This document shows positions 28,481 to 40,573 of a stretch of 64,000 bases of DNA, piece by piece. The stretch is taken from assembly GCF_902499175.1 (NCBI RefSeq), contig NZ_CABVQC010000024.1, forward strand, positions 1 to 64,000. The letters are read 5' to 3'. Made by a program: the position numbers and the translations under genes. The DNA is from Burkholderia aenigmatica (GTDB lineage: Bacteria; Pseudomonadota; Gammaproteobacteria; Burkholderiales; Burkholderiaceae). The notes under the pieces were generated by a model. It worked only from the letters and a program-made list of their open reading frames with translations. It did no database searches and was not told where the DNA came from. The stretch's first letter is position 1. Each line of letters begins with the position of its first letter.

Positions 28481-29398
28481 ATGAATCGTTCCCGCTTGCC
28501 GCCCCTCAATGCGCTGCGCGCATTCGAAGCGGCCGCCCGCCACCTGTCGGTGAAGGCGGCGGCCGAGGAGCTGTCGGTCACGCCCGGTGCGGTAAGCCAG
28601 ATGATTCGCACGCTGGAGGCGCATCTCGGCGTGCAGCTGTTCGAGCGCGTCAACCGCGGCATCCTGCTCACGGCCGCCGGCCGCGACTACCTGCCGCCGG
28701 TGCGCAACGCGTTCAGGCAGATCGCCGACGCGTCGCAGCGCGTGTCCGGCGCCGCCGACAGCGGCGTGCTGACGGTAAGCGTCACGCCGTTCTTCGCATC
28801 CGCATGGCTCGTCCCGCGCCTCGCCCGGTTCCGGGAGGCTTGCCCGGACGTCGACCTGCAGGTCAGCACGAGCCATGCACTCGCGGATTTTTCACGTGAC
28901 GGTGTCGATGTCGCGATCCGTCACGGCCTCGGGCGCTACATCGGCCTGTGCAGCGAACGCCTGCTGACGGTGGAGATCGTCGCGCTCGCGTCGCCCGAAC
29001 TCGTCACGCGACTCGGCATGCCGGCAACGCCCGCCGATCTCGTCGGCTGGCCGCAGTTGCACGATGCCGAGCGCAAGGGCTGGCACATCTGGTTCGGCGC
29101 GCAGCGGATCGACGACTTCGGTCCGCCACGCGGCCCCGCGTTCGACGACTCGGGCCTGCTGCTGCAGGCGATCGTCGCCGGCCAGGGCGCCGGGCTGCTG
29201 CCGGCCGCGATGGTGCGCGGCGAGCTGGCAAGCGGCCGGCTCGTGCAGCTCGCCGACGTCGCGTGGCTCGACGATTTCGCGTACTACCTCGTCTATCCAC
29301 CGCATCATGCGGAACGGCCGAAGGTCGCCGCTTTTCGCCGATGGATCCTCGACGCCGTGCAGGCCGACGGCGCGGCGTCGATGTCCGGCGCGGCGTAG
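28481..29398 (+). CDS. LysR-family transcriptional regulator (GcvA-like)
   Basis: This 305-residue LysR regulator has an N-terminal winged helix-turn-helix at about residues 8-66, PPLNALRAFEAAARHLSVKAAAEELSV in part, with VTPGAVSQMIRTLE as recognition helix. An effector-binding domain follows, including GVDVAIRHGLGRY. The start of the HTH and the substrate-domain pattern match the GcvA subgroup. It is divergent from an MFS transporter and most likely controls it in response to the transported compound. Confidence 0.88.
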   Translation: MNRSRLPPLNALRAFEAAARHLSVKAAAEELSVTPGAVSQMIRTLEAHLGVQLFERVNRGILLTAAGRDYLPPVRNAFRQIADASQRVSGAADSGVLTVSVTPFFASAWLVPRLARFREACPDVDLQVSTSHALADFSRDGVDVAIRHGLGRYIGLCSERLLTVEIVALASPELVTRLGMPATPADLVGWPQLHDAERKGWHIWFGAQRIDDFGPPRGPAFDDSGLLLQAIVAGQGAGLLPAAMVRGELASGRLVQLADVAWLDDFAYYLVYPPHHAERPKVAAFRRWILDAVQADGAASMSGAA

Positions 29399-29480
29399 CG
29401 CCACGCCCCGCGCGGCGCCGATCCGCGGCCGGTCGGCTAACATGCGGCCCGGCACCGATAACAACAGACCGAGAGAGACC

Positions 29481-29789
29481 ATGCCTGCCCTGCTCCGCCG
29501 CGCGACGCGCATCGCGACCCTGTCCGCCGCGTTCTTCGTCGCGTGCGCCGCGCTGCCCCATCCGGCGCACGCGTACCGCGCCCCGCCCGGCTACGGCAAC
29601 GAAGCCGATCTCGACCGTCACGACACGTACCGCAACCGCGACGGCGAAACCGTGCACGCGCCCGCACATTCGAAATCGGGCCGCGTGCCCGACAGTGCGA
29701 GCGCGCGCTGCCGCGACGGCACGTACAGCTTCAGCCGTCACCGGCGCGGCACGTGCTCGGGGCACGGCGGCGTCGCCGCGTGGCTGTGA
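29481..29789 (+). CDS. Small secreted DUF3761 protein
   Basis: This 102-residue protein has a Sec signal peptide (RRATRIATLSAAFFVACAAL, cleavage near PAHA-YRAPPG). The C-terminal motif CRDGTYSFSRHRRGTCSGHG followed by GVAAWL defines DUF3761. Its two cysteines could form a disulfide in the periplasm. The function is unknown; related domains occur in small exported proteins. It stands alone between a LysR gene and ettA, with GAGAGAGACC before the ATG. Confidence 0.8.
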   Translation: MPALLRRATRIATLSAAFFVACAALPHPAHAYRAPPGYGNEADLDRHDTYRNRDGETVHAPAHSKSGRVPDSASARCRDGTYSFSRHRRGTCSGHGGVAAWL

Positions 29790-29978
29790 GCATGGCCCTG
29801 GCCAAAAGGCCGGCATCGCGCCAGCGGCAGGCGGCGGCGAAGTACAATAGCCGCTCTCGCCGCCGACACGCGGCGACGCCGCCGCGCCATGCGCGGCACG
29901 CTCCGTACCGAATCCCCCGACGCCGCCCCGCCCGCGCGCTGCGCGGCCGTCTCAACCACTTCTGACTTTCACACCCAA

Positions 29979-31646
<1,668 letters not shown>

Positions 31647-31724
31647 CCGGTACGGCCCGGGTGCCCGGCGCTGCGGCAACGCAGGGCCAGGCACCAAGGG
31701 TGGCCGCTTCAGGAGCGGCACAAC

Positions 31725-31754
31725 AAAAAAGCGGGCCGCTGGCCCGCTTTTTTT
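31725..31754. terminator. Bidirectional terminator after ettA
   Basis: The arms AAAAAAGCGGGCC and GGCCCGCTTTTTT surround the loop GCT. It separates convergent ettA and the HAD-hydrolase gene. Confidence 0.93.
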
Positions 31755-31781
31755 ATCTGACGGCTGCTGCTCGCTCGCCGC

Positions 31782-32405
31782 TTACGCGAGCGCGCCCAGT
31801 TCGCGCAGCCGTGCCTCGGTCGCTGCCGCACTCGTGTGATGAATGCCGTGCCAGCCGAGCGCCGTCGCGGCCGCGGCGTTCTTCGCGTTGTCGTCGATGA
31901 ACACGAGTTCGTGCGGCGCGATGCCCGGCAGGTGCGGCTCGATTCGCGCATGCATCTCGCGATAGATCGCCGGATCGGGCTTCACGAGCTTCACGCGGCC
32001 CGACACGACGATCTCCTTGAAACGCCGCAGCACCGGGAAGTTGTCCCACGCATACGGAAACGTCTGCGCGGACCAGTTCGTCAGCCCGAACAGCGGCATC
32101 CCCTGTGCCTCCAGCCGGTCGACGAGTGCGGCCCCCTCTTCGAGCACGCCGCCGATCATCTCGTGCCAGCGCACATAGAACGCACGGATCAGCGCCTCAT
32201 GCTCCGGAAACTTCGCGACGAGCTCGGCCGTCCCCTCTTCGATCGTCTGCCCGCCGTCCTGGCGGATCACCCAGTCCATCGCACACACGTGCGTGAGGAA
32301 CCAGCGACGCTCCGTGTCGTCGGGAATCAGCTCCCGGTAAAGGTACTCGGGGCTCCAGTCGATCAGCACGCCGCCGAAATCGAACACCACGGCCTTGATC
32401 GTCAT
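31782..32405 (-). CDS. HAD-family hydrolase (YihX/epoxide-hydrolase N-like type)
   Basis: This 207-residue HAD-superfamily enzyme has motif I AVVFDFGGVLIDW, motif II FGLTNWSAQTF, a Lys in GRVKLVKPDPAIY and motif IV LVFIDDNAKNAAAA. The pattern matches the YihX subgroup of phosphatases acting on small sugar phosphates or similar molecules. Its ATG overlaps the stop of the isochorismatase-like gene by four bases (ATGA), so the two are translationally coupled. Substrate unknown. Confidence 0.85.
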   Translation of the reverse strand: MTIKAVVFDFGGVLIDWSPEYLYRELIPDDTERRWFLTHVCAMDWVIRQDGGQTIEEGTAELVAKFPEHEALIRAFYVRWHEMIGGVLEEGAALVDRLEAQGMPLFGLTNWSAQTFPYAWDNFPVLRRFKEIVVSGRVKLVKPDPAIYREMHARIEPHLPGIAPHELVFIDDNAKNAAAATALGWHGIHHTSAAATEARLRELGALA

Positions 32406-32953
32406 GCGAACTCCGTTGCCAGGACGTCCACGAGCGGGCGCGGCGTCACCGGATTGCCCGACAGCGTATTGTTTTGCCATACGAAATGATGGTGCGCGAC
32501 GATCTGCGCGGCCGACAGGTGCGTGCGCTCGTTCGTCGTGTGCAGGTCGGACACGACGGTCGTCCGGTAGCCGAGCAGCGCCGCGCGGCGTGCGGCCGAA
32601 TCGACGCAAAACTCGGTCGCATAGCCGCAGATCAGCACCGAACGGATGCCGTGGCGGTCGAGCTGCGCCGCGAGCGGCGTGTCGTGAAACGAATCGCTCA
32701 CCTGCTTGCGCACGCGCCAGTCGTCGTTCCCGACGACCAGCCCCGCATGCAGTTCCCAGCCCGGCGTGCCGGGCACGATGTCGTCGTCCGCATCGCCGTC
32801 GTGCTGCACGAAGCACACGGGCGCGTTCGCCGCGCGCGCCGCCGCCGTCAACCGGTTGATGCCCGACACCACGTCATCGAGCCGGTAAGCGGGCTGCGCC
32901 CGCTCCACCAGCCCGCGCTGCATGTCGACCACGATCACTGCGGTGTCCGCCAT
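32402..32953 (-). CDS. Isochorismatase-like cysteine hydrolase
   Basis: This 183-residue protein has the catalytic triad of the family: Asp in AVIVVDMQRGLV, Lys in VRKQVSDSFHDT and Cys in CGYATEFCVDSAARRA. Members hydrolyse amides, such as nicotinamidase-type substrates, or isochorismate; this one has no carrier domain and its substrate is open. The start at 32953 gives MADTAVIVVDMQ. It overlaps the following HAD gene by four bases, and the aminopeptidase P gene lies 55 bases upstream on the same strand. Confidence 0.85.
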   Translation of the reverse strand: MADTAVIVVDMQRGLVERAQPAYRLDDVVSGINRLTAAARAANAPVCFVQHDGDADDDIVPGTPGWELHAGLVVGNDDWRVRKQVSDSFHDTPLAAQLDRHGIRSVLICGYATEFCVDSAARRAALLGYRTTVVSDLHTTNERTHLSAAQIVAHHHFVWQNNTLSGNPVTPRPLVDVLATEFA

Positions 32954-33008
32954 TGCTTGCCCTCGGTTTTGTCGTTCGGCCGTTGTCCGGCCGTTATCAC
33001 GTGTTGTT

Positions 33009-34823
33009 TCAGATCGGCTGCGTGCGCGTGTCGAGCCACGCCTTCGCATCGCCGCTCAGGTGCCGGCCGACGCGCTCGCGCACCGTTGCGTGATACGCGT
33101 TCAGCCACGCGCGTTCTTCTTCGTGCAGCATCTCGATCAGCACGCAGCGCGTGTCGATCGGGCACAGCGTGAGCGTCTCGAACGCGAGGAAATCGCCGAA
33201 TTCGGTCTGCCCGGCCGCGCGGTTCACGACCAGGTTCTCGATCCGGATGCCCCACTGGCCGGGACGGTACACGCCCGGCTCGATCGACGTGATCATGCCC
33301 TCTTCCATCGCCGTGTACGGCTCGGCCGGCGCGTAGTGCGAGATGACCTGCGGGCCTTCGTGCACGTTCAGGAAGTAGCCGACGCCATGCCCCGTGCCGT
33401 GGCCGTAGTCGAGCCCGGCCGACCACATCGGCGCACGCGCGATCGCGTCGAGCATCGGCGAACGGATGCCGCGCGGGAAACGGGCGCGCGACAGCGCCAT
33501 CATCGATTTCAGCACGATCGTGAAATCGCGCCGCTGCAGGTCGCTGACCGTGCCGACCGGCACGACGCGCGTGATGTCGGTCGTGCCCGTCACGTACTGG
33601 CCGCCCGAATCGATCAGCAGCAGCCCGTCGCCGGCGATCGTCGCATGCGACTCGCGCGTTGCGTGGTAGTGCGGCATCGCACCGTTCGCATTGAAGCCCG
33701 CTATCGTCGCGAAACTCGCCGACACGTAACCGGGGCGCCGCGCGCGCGCGGCCGTGAGTTTTTCCTCGATCGTCAGCTCGGTGATCGTCTCGCGGTTCAC
33801 GGCCTGCTCGAACCAGGTGAAGAATTCCGCAAGCGCGGCGCCGTCGTGTTCCATCGTCACGCGCACGTGCTCGATCTCGGCGGACGTCTTGCGCGACTTC
33901 GCGAACGTCGACGGATTCACGGCCTCGACCAGCTTCACGCCGGCCGGCACGGCCTCGAGCGTGCCGAACGTCACGCGGCGCGGGTCGATCAGCAGCGTCG
34001 CGCCGTCGGGCAGCGCCGCGAGCGCGGCGCGCGCGGCGTCGTAGGCACGAACGTCGACGCCGTCCTGTGCAAGCGACGCAGCCAATGCCGGCGACACCTT
34101 GCCGTCGGCGACGAACAGCGTCGCGCGATCGGCGCCGATCATTGCGTGCGCAACGAATACGGGATTGAAGTTGACGTCGGCGCCGCGCAGGTTGAACAGC
34201 CATGCGAGGTCGTCGAGCGTCGACACGAAATGCCACTGTGCGCCCTGCGCACGCATCGCGCGGCGCACTTCGGCCAGCTTGCTCGCGCGCGTCGTGTCGG
34301 CCTGCGGCGCCGCGTGCTCGAACACCGCGTCGCCGGGCAGCCCCGGCCGCTCGGGCCAGATCGCGTCGAGCAGGTCGAGGTCGGTGCGCAGCGCGATGCC
34401 GCGTGCATTCAGCGCGCCCGTCAGCCCGCGTGCGGCCGCGACGCCGAGCACCGCGCCGTCGACGCCGACCGTCGCACCCGCCGCCACGTTCTGCGCGAGC
34501 CAGTCGACGTGCGGCGCGCTCTGCTGCCCGCCCGTCATCTTCATCAGTTGCACGCCCGTGCCGGCCAGTTCGGCATCGGCCTGCACCCAGTAGCGGCTGT
34601 CGACCCACAGCCCCGCGAAATCCGCAGTCACGACCAGCGTACCGACCGAGCCCGTGAAGCCGGACAGCCAGCGGCGGGCCTGCCAGCGCTCCGGCAGATA
34701 CTCGGACAGATGGGGATCGGCGGACGGCACGAGATAGGCGGCCAGGTTCTCGCGGGCCATGGCGCCACGCAGCAGCGCGAGGCGGGCCGGCACCGGCGAG
34801 ACTTCGGGAAGACGGGCATTCAT
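33009..34823 (-). CDS. pepP: Xaa-Pro aminopeptidase (M24B)
   Basis: This 604-residue aminopeptidase P of the long, eukaryote-like type has two creatinase-like N-terminal domains and a C-terminal pita-bread M24 domain. Metal ligands are visible: two Asp in LIDSGGQYVTGTTDITRVV, His in GHGTGHGVGYFLNVHEGP, and Glu in SIEPGVYRPGQWGIRIENL. It removes N-terminal residues next to proline in the cytoplasm. The ATG at 34823 gives MNARLPEVSPVPARLALLR. It may share a transcript with the small membrane protein gene 18 bases upstream. Confidence 0.9.
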   Translation of the reverse strand: MNARLPEVSPVPARLALLRGAMARENLAAYLVPSADPHLSEYLPERWQARRWLSGFTGSVGTLVVTADFAGLWVDSRYWVQADAELAGTGVQLMKMTGGQQSAPHVDWLAQNVAAGATVGVDGAVLGVAAARGLTGALNARGIALRTDLDLLDAIWPERPGLPGDAVFEHAAPQADTTRASKLAEVRRAMRAQGAQWHFVSTLDDLAWLFNLRGADVNFNPVFVAHAMIGADRATLFVADGKVSPALAASLAQDGVDVRAYDAARAALAALPDGATLLIDPRRVTFGTLEAVPAGVKLVEAVNPSTFAKSRKTSAEIEHVRVTMEHDGAALAEFFTWFEQAVNRETITELTIEEKLTAARARRPGYVSASFATIAGFNANGAMPHYHATRESHATIAGDGLLLIDSGGQYVTGTTDITRVVPVGTVSDLQRRDFTIVLKSMMALSRARFPRGIRSPMLDAIARAPMWSAGLDYGHGTGHGVGYFLNVHEGPQVISHYAPAEPYTAMEEGMITSIEPGVYRPGQWGIRIENLVVNRAAGQTEFGDFLAFETLTLCPIDTRCVLIEMLHEEERAWLNAYHATVRERVGRHLSGDAKAWLDTRTQPI

Positions 34824-34841
34824 GATTTCACCTGAGAGCAT

Positions 34842-35096
34842 TCAGCGACGGGCCGACAGCGCGACCGTCACGGCTACGGCGAGGAGTGCGACGCCGGTGC
34901 AGACCGGCCATTCGAGCGTCTCGCCATCGTAAAACAGTCCCGAGAGATTGCCGGCCATGCGGGCCGCGGCCGCGCCGACGATGCCGGCGAGCACCGCGAT
35001 CCACCACGCCGGCCGGCCCGTGCGCCGCATCGGATGCAGCCATCGGCCGAACAGCCCGACGGCCGCTCCCAGGACAAGGATTCCAAACCAGTTCAT
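34842..35096 (-). CDS. GlsB/YeaQ/YmgE-like small membrane protein
   Basis: This 84-residue, very hydrophobic protein has three predicted helices: an N-terminal one with GILVLGAAVGLFGRWLHP, a middle one WWIAVLAGIVGAAAARMAG and a C-terminal VALLAVAVTVAL. The glycine pattern fits the transglycosylase-associated protein family (GlsB/YeaQ), whose role is poorly defined and often stress related. The family call is moderate because the central motif is loosely matched. Confidence 0.65.
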   Translation of the reverse strand: MNWFGILVLGAAVGLFGRWLHPMRRTGRPAWWIAVLAGIVGAAAARMAGNLSGLFYDGETLEWPVCTGVALLAVAVTVALSARR

Positions 35097-35267
35097 TCGA
35101 CGCCTTCTATAAATTCAGATTCGTCCCATAGGCGTGAACGTTGCCAGCGGCTAGCATCGATTTATCCATCGAACCCGAGACCAGCCGGGTACCGCGAACA
35201 TTCGAGTGTAGGGGCCGACTCGACGTTATGGCAAGCGCGCACCGGCTACCGTATTGAAGAAATTCTC

Positions 35268-36032
35268 ATGCGAATCACGCTGATCGATCCGGACGCGCGT
35301 CATGCCGCGCTCCTGAACCGTCTGCTCTTTGCGGGCGGTCATGTGTGCCACGCGTTTCCGTCCAGCACGGCATTCTTCGAGTGGCTCGCCGCCGACAACA
35401 CCTGCGACATGCTGATCACCGGCCACTGGGCCGGCGACCAGCCGGCCGAGGAAGTCATTCCGCGCGCACAGACGATCCTGCCCGGGCTGCCGGCCATCGC
35501 CGTGATGCAGTTGCCGCGCGAAAGCGAAATCGTATCGTGCCTGCACGCGGGCGCCGACGATTGCCTCGTGCGCCCCGTGAGCGGGCCCGAGCTGCTTGCG
35601 CGCGTCAACGCGCTGAGCCGGCGCGCCGGCGTGCGCCGGCCGCCGACCCGCTCGCGCGAAATGTATGGCGAATACGCTTTCGACGCGACGCACTGCCTCG
35701 TTCGCTTCGGCGACGCAATCGTTTCACTCACGCCGAAGGAGTTCCGTTTCGCGCAGTTGCTGTTCACGAATCTGTCGCGGCCGGTGTCGCGTGCCCATAT
35801 CCTCGAAACGGTGTGGGCGCGACGCCGCGACATGAAGTCGCGCACGCTCGATACCCATGCGTCCCGGCTGCGCAGCAAACTGCAGCTGCTTCCGGAGCGC
35901 GGCTACCGGCTGCTGCCGCTCTACGGCTACGGCTATCAGCTCGACCGCGTACCGATCGAGCCCCCAAATTCCCGGCCCCGGCACGCTGATGCCCGGTATG
36001 CGGCGAGTGAGGAAATCGCTGAAACGCTATAA
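35268..36032 (+). CDS. Orphan OmpR-type response regulator with degenerate receiver
   Basis: This 254-residue protein has an N-terminal receiver-like domain (about 1-118) and a C-terminal OmpR/PhoB winged helix containing VSLTPKEFRFAQLLFTNLSR and RTLDTHASRLRSKLQL. The receiver lacks the phosphorylation set: where the acceptor Asp is expected (CDMLITGHW) there is Gly52, the usual Thr/Ser is Met80, and the conserved Lys is Arg102 in ADDCLVRPVS. Only Asp7 of the acid pair remains in place. It should therefore work without phosphoryl transfer. No histidine kinase is nearby. It lies directly before hemA, whose -10-like box overlaps this gene's stop. Targets are unknown. Confidence 0.85.
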   Translation: MRITLIDPDARHAALLNRLLFAGGHVCHAFPSSTAFFEWLAADNTCDMLITGHWAGDQPAEEVIPRAQTILPGLPAIAVMQLPRESEIVSCLHAGADDCLVRPVSGPELLARVNALSRRAGVRRPPTRSREMYGEYAFDATHCLVRFGDAIVSLTPKEFRFAQLLFTNLSRPVSRAHILETVWARRRDMKSRTLDTHASRLRSKLQLLPERGYRLLPLYGYGYQLDRVPIEPPNSRPRHADARYAASEEIAETL

Positions 36033-36033
36033 T
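36028..36033 (+). promoter_or_regulatory. Candidate -10 box of hemA
   Basis: A perfect TATAAT lies 26 bases before the hemA ATG and overlaps the stop codon of the response-regulator gene. The -35 region (about 36005-36010, GAGTGA) is poor, so an activator or extended element may be needed. Confidence 0.45.
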
Positions 36034-36043
36034 ATGGGGCTAA

Positions 36044-37357
<1,314 letters not shown>

Positions 37358-37439
37358 CGCCGGCCGATCGCCCTGCCGCCGGCCGCGCGCCGGTCTATCC
37401 TTTCCGAATACCCCTTGCCCGGGAGCGCCGCTCCACACC

Positions 37440-38522
37440 ATGAAGACGAGCATGCAACGCAAGCTCGACCAGCTGTCCACACGGCTGGCCGAACTGAACG
37501 ACCTGCTGAGCCGCGAAAACGTCACGGCCGACCTCGACCAGTACCGCAAGCTGACGCGTGAACATGCGGAACTCGGCCCGGTGGTCGAACAGTACGCGCT
37601 GTGGCGCCAGTCGCGCAGCGACGAGACGGCCGCGCAGGAGCTGCTCGGCGATCTGTCGATGCGCGACTTCGCGGAAGACGAGATCCGCAGCGCGCGCGAG
37701 AGCATGACCCGCCTCGAAACCGAGCTGCAGAAGATGCTGCTGCCGAAGGATCCGAACGACGATCGCAACATCTTCCTCGAAATCCGTGCGGGCACGGGCG
37801 GCGACGAATCGGCGCTGTTCGCGGGCGACCTGCTGCGCATGTACCTGCGCTTCGCGGAACGCCAGCGCTGGCAGGTCGAAATGATGTCGGAAAGCGCGTC
37901 GGATCTCGGCGGCTACAAGGAAGTGATCGTGCGGATCGCGGGCCAGGGTGCGTTTTCGCGCCTGAAGTTCGAATCGGGCGGCCATCGCGTGCAGCGTGTG
38001 CCCGCGACCGAAACGCAGGGGCGCATCCATACGTCCGCATGCACGGTCGCGGTGATGCCGGAAGCCGACGAAATCGGCGAAGTCGAGATCAATCCGGCCG
38101 ACCTGCGGATCGACACGTTCCGCGCGTCCGGCGCAGGCGGCCAGCACATCAACAAGACCGATTCGGCGGTGCGCGTCACGCACATCCCGACCGGGATCGT
38201 CGTCGAGTGCCAGGACGACCGTTCGCAGCACAAGAACAAGGATCGCGCACTGAAGGTGCTCGCCGCGCGCATCAAGGACAAGCAGTATCACGAGCAGCAC
38301 GCGAAGGAAGCCGCGACCCGCAAGAGCCTGATCGGCTCGGGCGACCGCTCGGAACGGATCCGCACGTACAACTTCCCGCAAGGCCGGATGACCGACCACC
38401 GGATCAACCTGACGCTGTACCGGCTCGAAGCGCTGATGGACGGCGATCTCGACGAACTGATCAGCGCGCTGGTCAGCGAGCATCAGGCCGAGCTGCTCGC
38501 GTCGCTCGGCGACGCCGACTGA
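37440..38522 (+). CDS. prfA: Peptide chain release factor 1
   Basis: This 360-residue factor has the GGQ motif (233-235) in [16 protein letters not shown], which triggers peptidyl-tRNA hydrolysis. The PAT tripeptide (188-190) specifies UAA/UAG reading, separating RF1 from RF2. It follows hemA by 82 bases and is followed by prmC, whose product methylates the GGQ glutamine. Confidence 0.97.
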   Translation: MKTSMQRKLDQLSTRLAELNDLLSRENVTADLDQYRKLTREHAELGPVVEQYALWRQSRSDETAAQELLGDLSMRDFAEDEIRSARESMTRLETELQKMLLPKDPNDDRNIFLEIRAGTGGDESALFAGDLLRMYLRFAERQRWQVEMMSESASDLGGYKEVIVRIAGQGAFSRLKFESGGHRVQRVPATETQGRIHTSACTVAVMPEADEIGEVEINPADLRIDTFRASGAGGQHINKTDSAVRVTHIPTGIVVECQDDRSQHKNKDRALKVLAARIKDKQYHEQHAKEAATRKSLIGSGDRSERIRTYNFPQGRMTDHRINLTLYRLEALMDGDLDELISALVSEHQAELLASLGDAD

Positions 38523-38529
38523 GGCCGTG

Positions 38530-39372
38530 ATGCCCGACACCACCGCCGACGAACTGCTGCGCGCGTCACCACTCGATCCGGTCGATGCGCGCGTGCTGCT
38601 CGCGCATGCGCTCGGCTGGACTCGCACGCAACTGATCACGCGCGGCGACGCGCCGCTCGACGCGGCCGCGGTCGAACGCTACCGTGCGCTCGAGGCGCGC
38701 CGCCTGGCCGGCGAGCCCGTCGCGCAGCTCGTCGGGATGCGCGAATTCTTCGGCCGGCCGTTCGACGTAACGCCCGACGTGCTGATCCCGCGCCCCGAAA
38801 CCGAATTGCTCGTCGAAGCCGCACTCGATGCGATCGACGGACTGCCACATCCGGCCGTGCTCGATCTTGGCACGGGCAGCGGCGCGATTGCCGTCTCCAT
38901 CGCTGCCGAGCGGCCCGATGCGCGCGTGTGGGCGCTCGATCGTTCGCCGGCCGCACTCGCGGTCGCGCAACGCAACGCCGGCAAGCTGCTCGACGCGCAC
39001 CGCCCCGGCGGCCCGCTGCACTGGCTGCAAAGCGACTGGTACGCGGCGCTCGAGCCGGCGCTCGCATTCGACACGATCGTCAGCAACCCGCCGTACATCG
39101 CGCAGCACGATCCGCACCTCGCTCAAGGCGACCTGCGTTTCGAGCCGCGCGGCGCACTCACCGACGATGCCGACGGCCTCAGCGCGATCCGCACGATCGT
39201 CGCGGGCGCCGGCACCTATCTGAAACCGGGCGGCACGCTCTGGATCGAGCACGGCTACGACCAGGCCGAAGCCGTGCGCGCGCTGCTCGCATCGCACGGC
39301 TTCGTCGCAGTCGAATCGCTCGCCGATCTGGCCGCGATCGAACGCACGACAGGCGGCCGCCTGCCGGGCTGA
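38530..39372 (+). CDS. prmC: Release factor glutamine methyltransferase PrmC
   Basis: This 280-residue methyltransferase has the N-terminal helical domain (LLAHALGWTRTQLI), SAM motif LDLGTGSGAIAVSIA and the catalytic NPPY in IVSNPPYIAQHD. It N5-methylates the GGQ glutamine of release factors. The ATG at 38530 is preceded immediately by an in-frame GTG (38527); ATG is preferred. It starts seven bases after prfA, the usual coupled arrangement. Confidence 0.95.
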   Translation: MPDTTADELLRASPLDPVDARVLLAHALGWTRTQLITRGDAPLDAAAVERYRALEARRLAGEPVAQLVGMREFFGRPFDVTPDVLIPRPETELLVEAALDAIDGLPHPAVLDLGTGSGAIAVSIAAERPDARVWALDRSPAALAVAQRNAGKLLDAHRPGGPLHWLQSDWYAALEPALAFDTIVSNPPYIAQHDPHLAQGDLRFEPRGALTDDADGLSAIRTIVAGAGTYLKPGGTLWIEHGYDQAEAVRALLASHGFVAVESLADLAAIERTTGGRLPG

Positions 39373-39441
39373 TGCCCGGCCCGCCCGGTTGAAATCCGCT
39401 ATCATTTCGATCTAACGCCCCGCAAACACGCAAGGTCAGTC

Positions 39442-39753
39442 ATGGACACCCAACAACGTATCAAGCAAATCGTCGACGAAAACCAGGTCGTGCTCTTCAT
39501 GAAGGGCAACGCACAATTCCCGATGTGCGGCTTCTCGGGCCGCGCCATCCAGGTGCTGAAAGCCTGCGGCGTCGACCAGTTCAAGACGGTCAACGTGCTC
39601 GAAGACGACGAGATCCGCCAGGGCATCAAGGAGTTCTCGAACTGGCCGACCATCCCGCAGCTCTACGTGAAGGGCGAATTCGTCGGCGGCTCGGACATCA
39701 TGATGGAGATGTACCAGTCGGGCGAACTGCAGCAACTGTTCGCCGCCGCGTAA
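39442..39753 (+). CDS. grxD: Monothiol glutaredoxin Grx4
   Basis: This 103-residue CGFS glutaredoxin has its active-site Cys29 in [10 protein letters not shown] and the glutathione-binding [21 protein letters not shown] segment (here [18 protein letters not shown]). It carries and transfers [2Fe-2S] clusters, often with BolA. It lies between prmC and ubiX on the same strand with short gaps. Confidence 0.96.
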   Translation: MDTQQRIKQIVDENQVVLFMKGNAQFPMCGFSGRAIQVLKACGVDQFKTVNVLEDDEIRQGIKEFSNWPTIPQLYVKGEFVGGSDIMMEMYQSGELQQLFAAA

Positions 39754-39766
39754 GCCTCCCCTTTCG

Positions 39767-40363
39767 ATGGCATCTCCCAGCGCGCCGCCACGCCGGCTGA
39801 TCGTCGCGATCACCGGCGCCACCGGCGCGATCTACGGCGTACGGCTGCTCGACCTGCTGCGCGCCGCCGGCGGCGTCGAAACGCACCTGCTGATTTCGAA
39901 CGCCGGCTGGCTCAACATCCAGCACGAACTGAAGCTGTCGAAGACCGATGTCGAAAGCCGCGCGGACGTCGTGCACTCGGTGCGCGACGTCGGCGCGACG
40001 ATCGCATCGGGATCGTTCGCGACCGACGGGATGGTGATCGCACCCTGCTCGATGAAGACGCTCGCCAGCGTCGCGCACGGGCTGTCCGACAACCTGATCA
40101 CGCGCGCCGCCGACGTCACGTTGAAGGAGCGCCGCCGCCTCGTGCTGATGGTGCGTGAAACGCCGTTCAACCTCGCGCATCTGCGCAACATGACGGCCGT
40201 TACCGAAATGGGCGGCATCGTCTTCCCGCCGCTGCCCGCGTTCTACGCGATGCCGAAGACGATCGAGGAACTCGTCGACCAGACCGTCACGCGCGTCCTC
40301 GACCTGTTCGCGCTCAACGCCCCGCTGACGACGCCGTGGGCCGGCATCCGGCACGCGCAGTAA
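39767..40363 (+). CDS. ubiX: Flavin prenyltransferase UbiX
   Basis: This 198-residue flavoprotein starts with RLIVAITGATGAIYGVRLL, the UbiX/Pad1 FMN-binding loop. APCSMKTLASVAHG and RRLVLMVRETPFNLAHL are further family signatures. It makes the prenylated FMN cofactor used by the UbiD decarboxylase in ubiquinone synthesis. It starts 13 bases after grxD and ends the series; ubiD is not in the window. Confidence 0.95.
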   Translation: MASPSAPPRRLIVAITGATGAIYGVRLLDLLRAAGGVETHLLISNAGWLNIQHELKLSKTDVESRADVVHSVRDVGATIASGSFATDGMVIAPCSMKTLASVAHGLSDNLITRAADVTLKERRRLVLMVRETPFNLAHLRNMTAVTEMGGIVFPPLPAFYAMPKTIEELVDQTVTRVLDLFALNAPLTTPWAGIRHAQ

Positions 40364-40515
40364 GCGCACTCCCGCAGACTCGATCTGCGTGCATCTTCGC
40401 GAATTTTCGGCGAAATACATTCGATTTCACAAATACAACGGCCATCAGCCGCGGTGTGCGCCACATCACCCCGATTATCAACAAACAAGCGCCAATCAAA
40501 TTCCAGAGCGTGGAT

Positions 40516-40543
40516 TTATCAATGCGCAGTACGCGCCTATAGT
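40516..40543 (+). promoter_or_regulatory. Candidate sigma70 promoter of the dioxygenase gene
   Basis: The -35-like TTATCA (40516-40521) and -10 TATAGT (40538-40543) are 16 bases apart, about 30 bases before the gene start, in a lower-GC spacer. The -35 match is only partial. Confidence 0.4.
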
Positions 40544-40573
40544 CACTGGCAAATCCCTTTGCAGGCCACCGCC

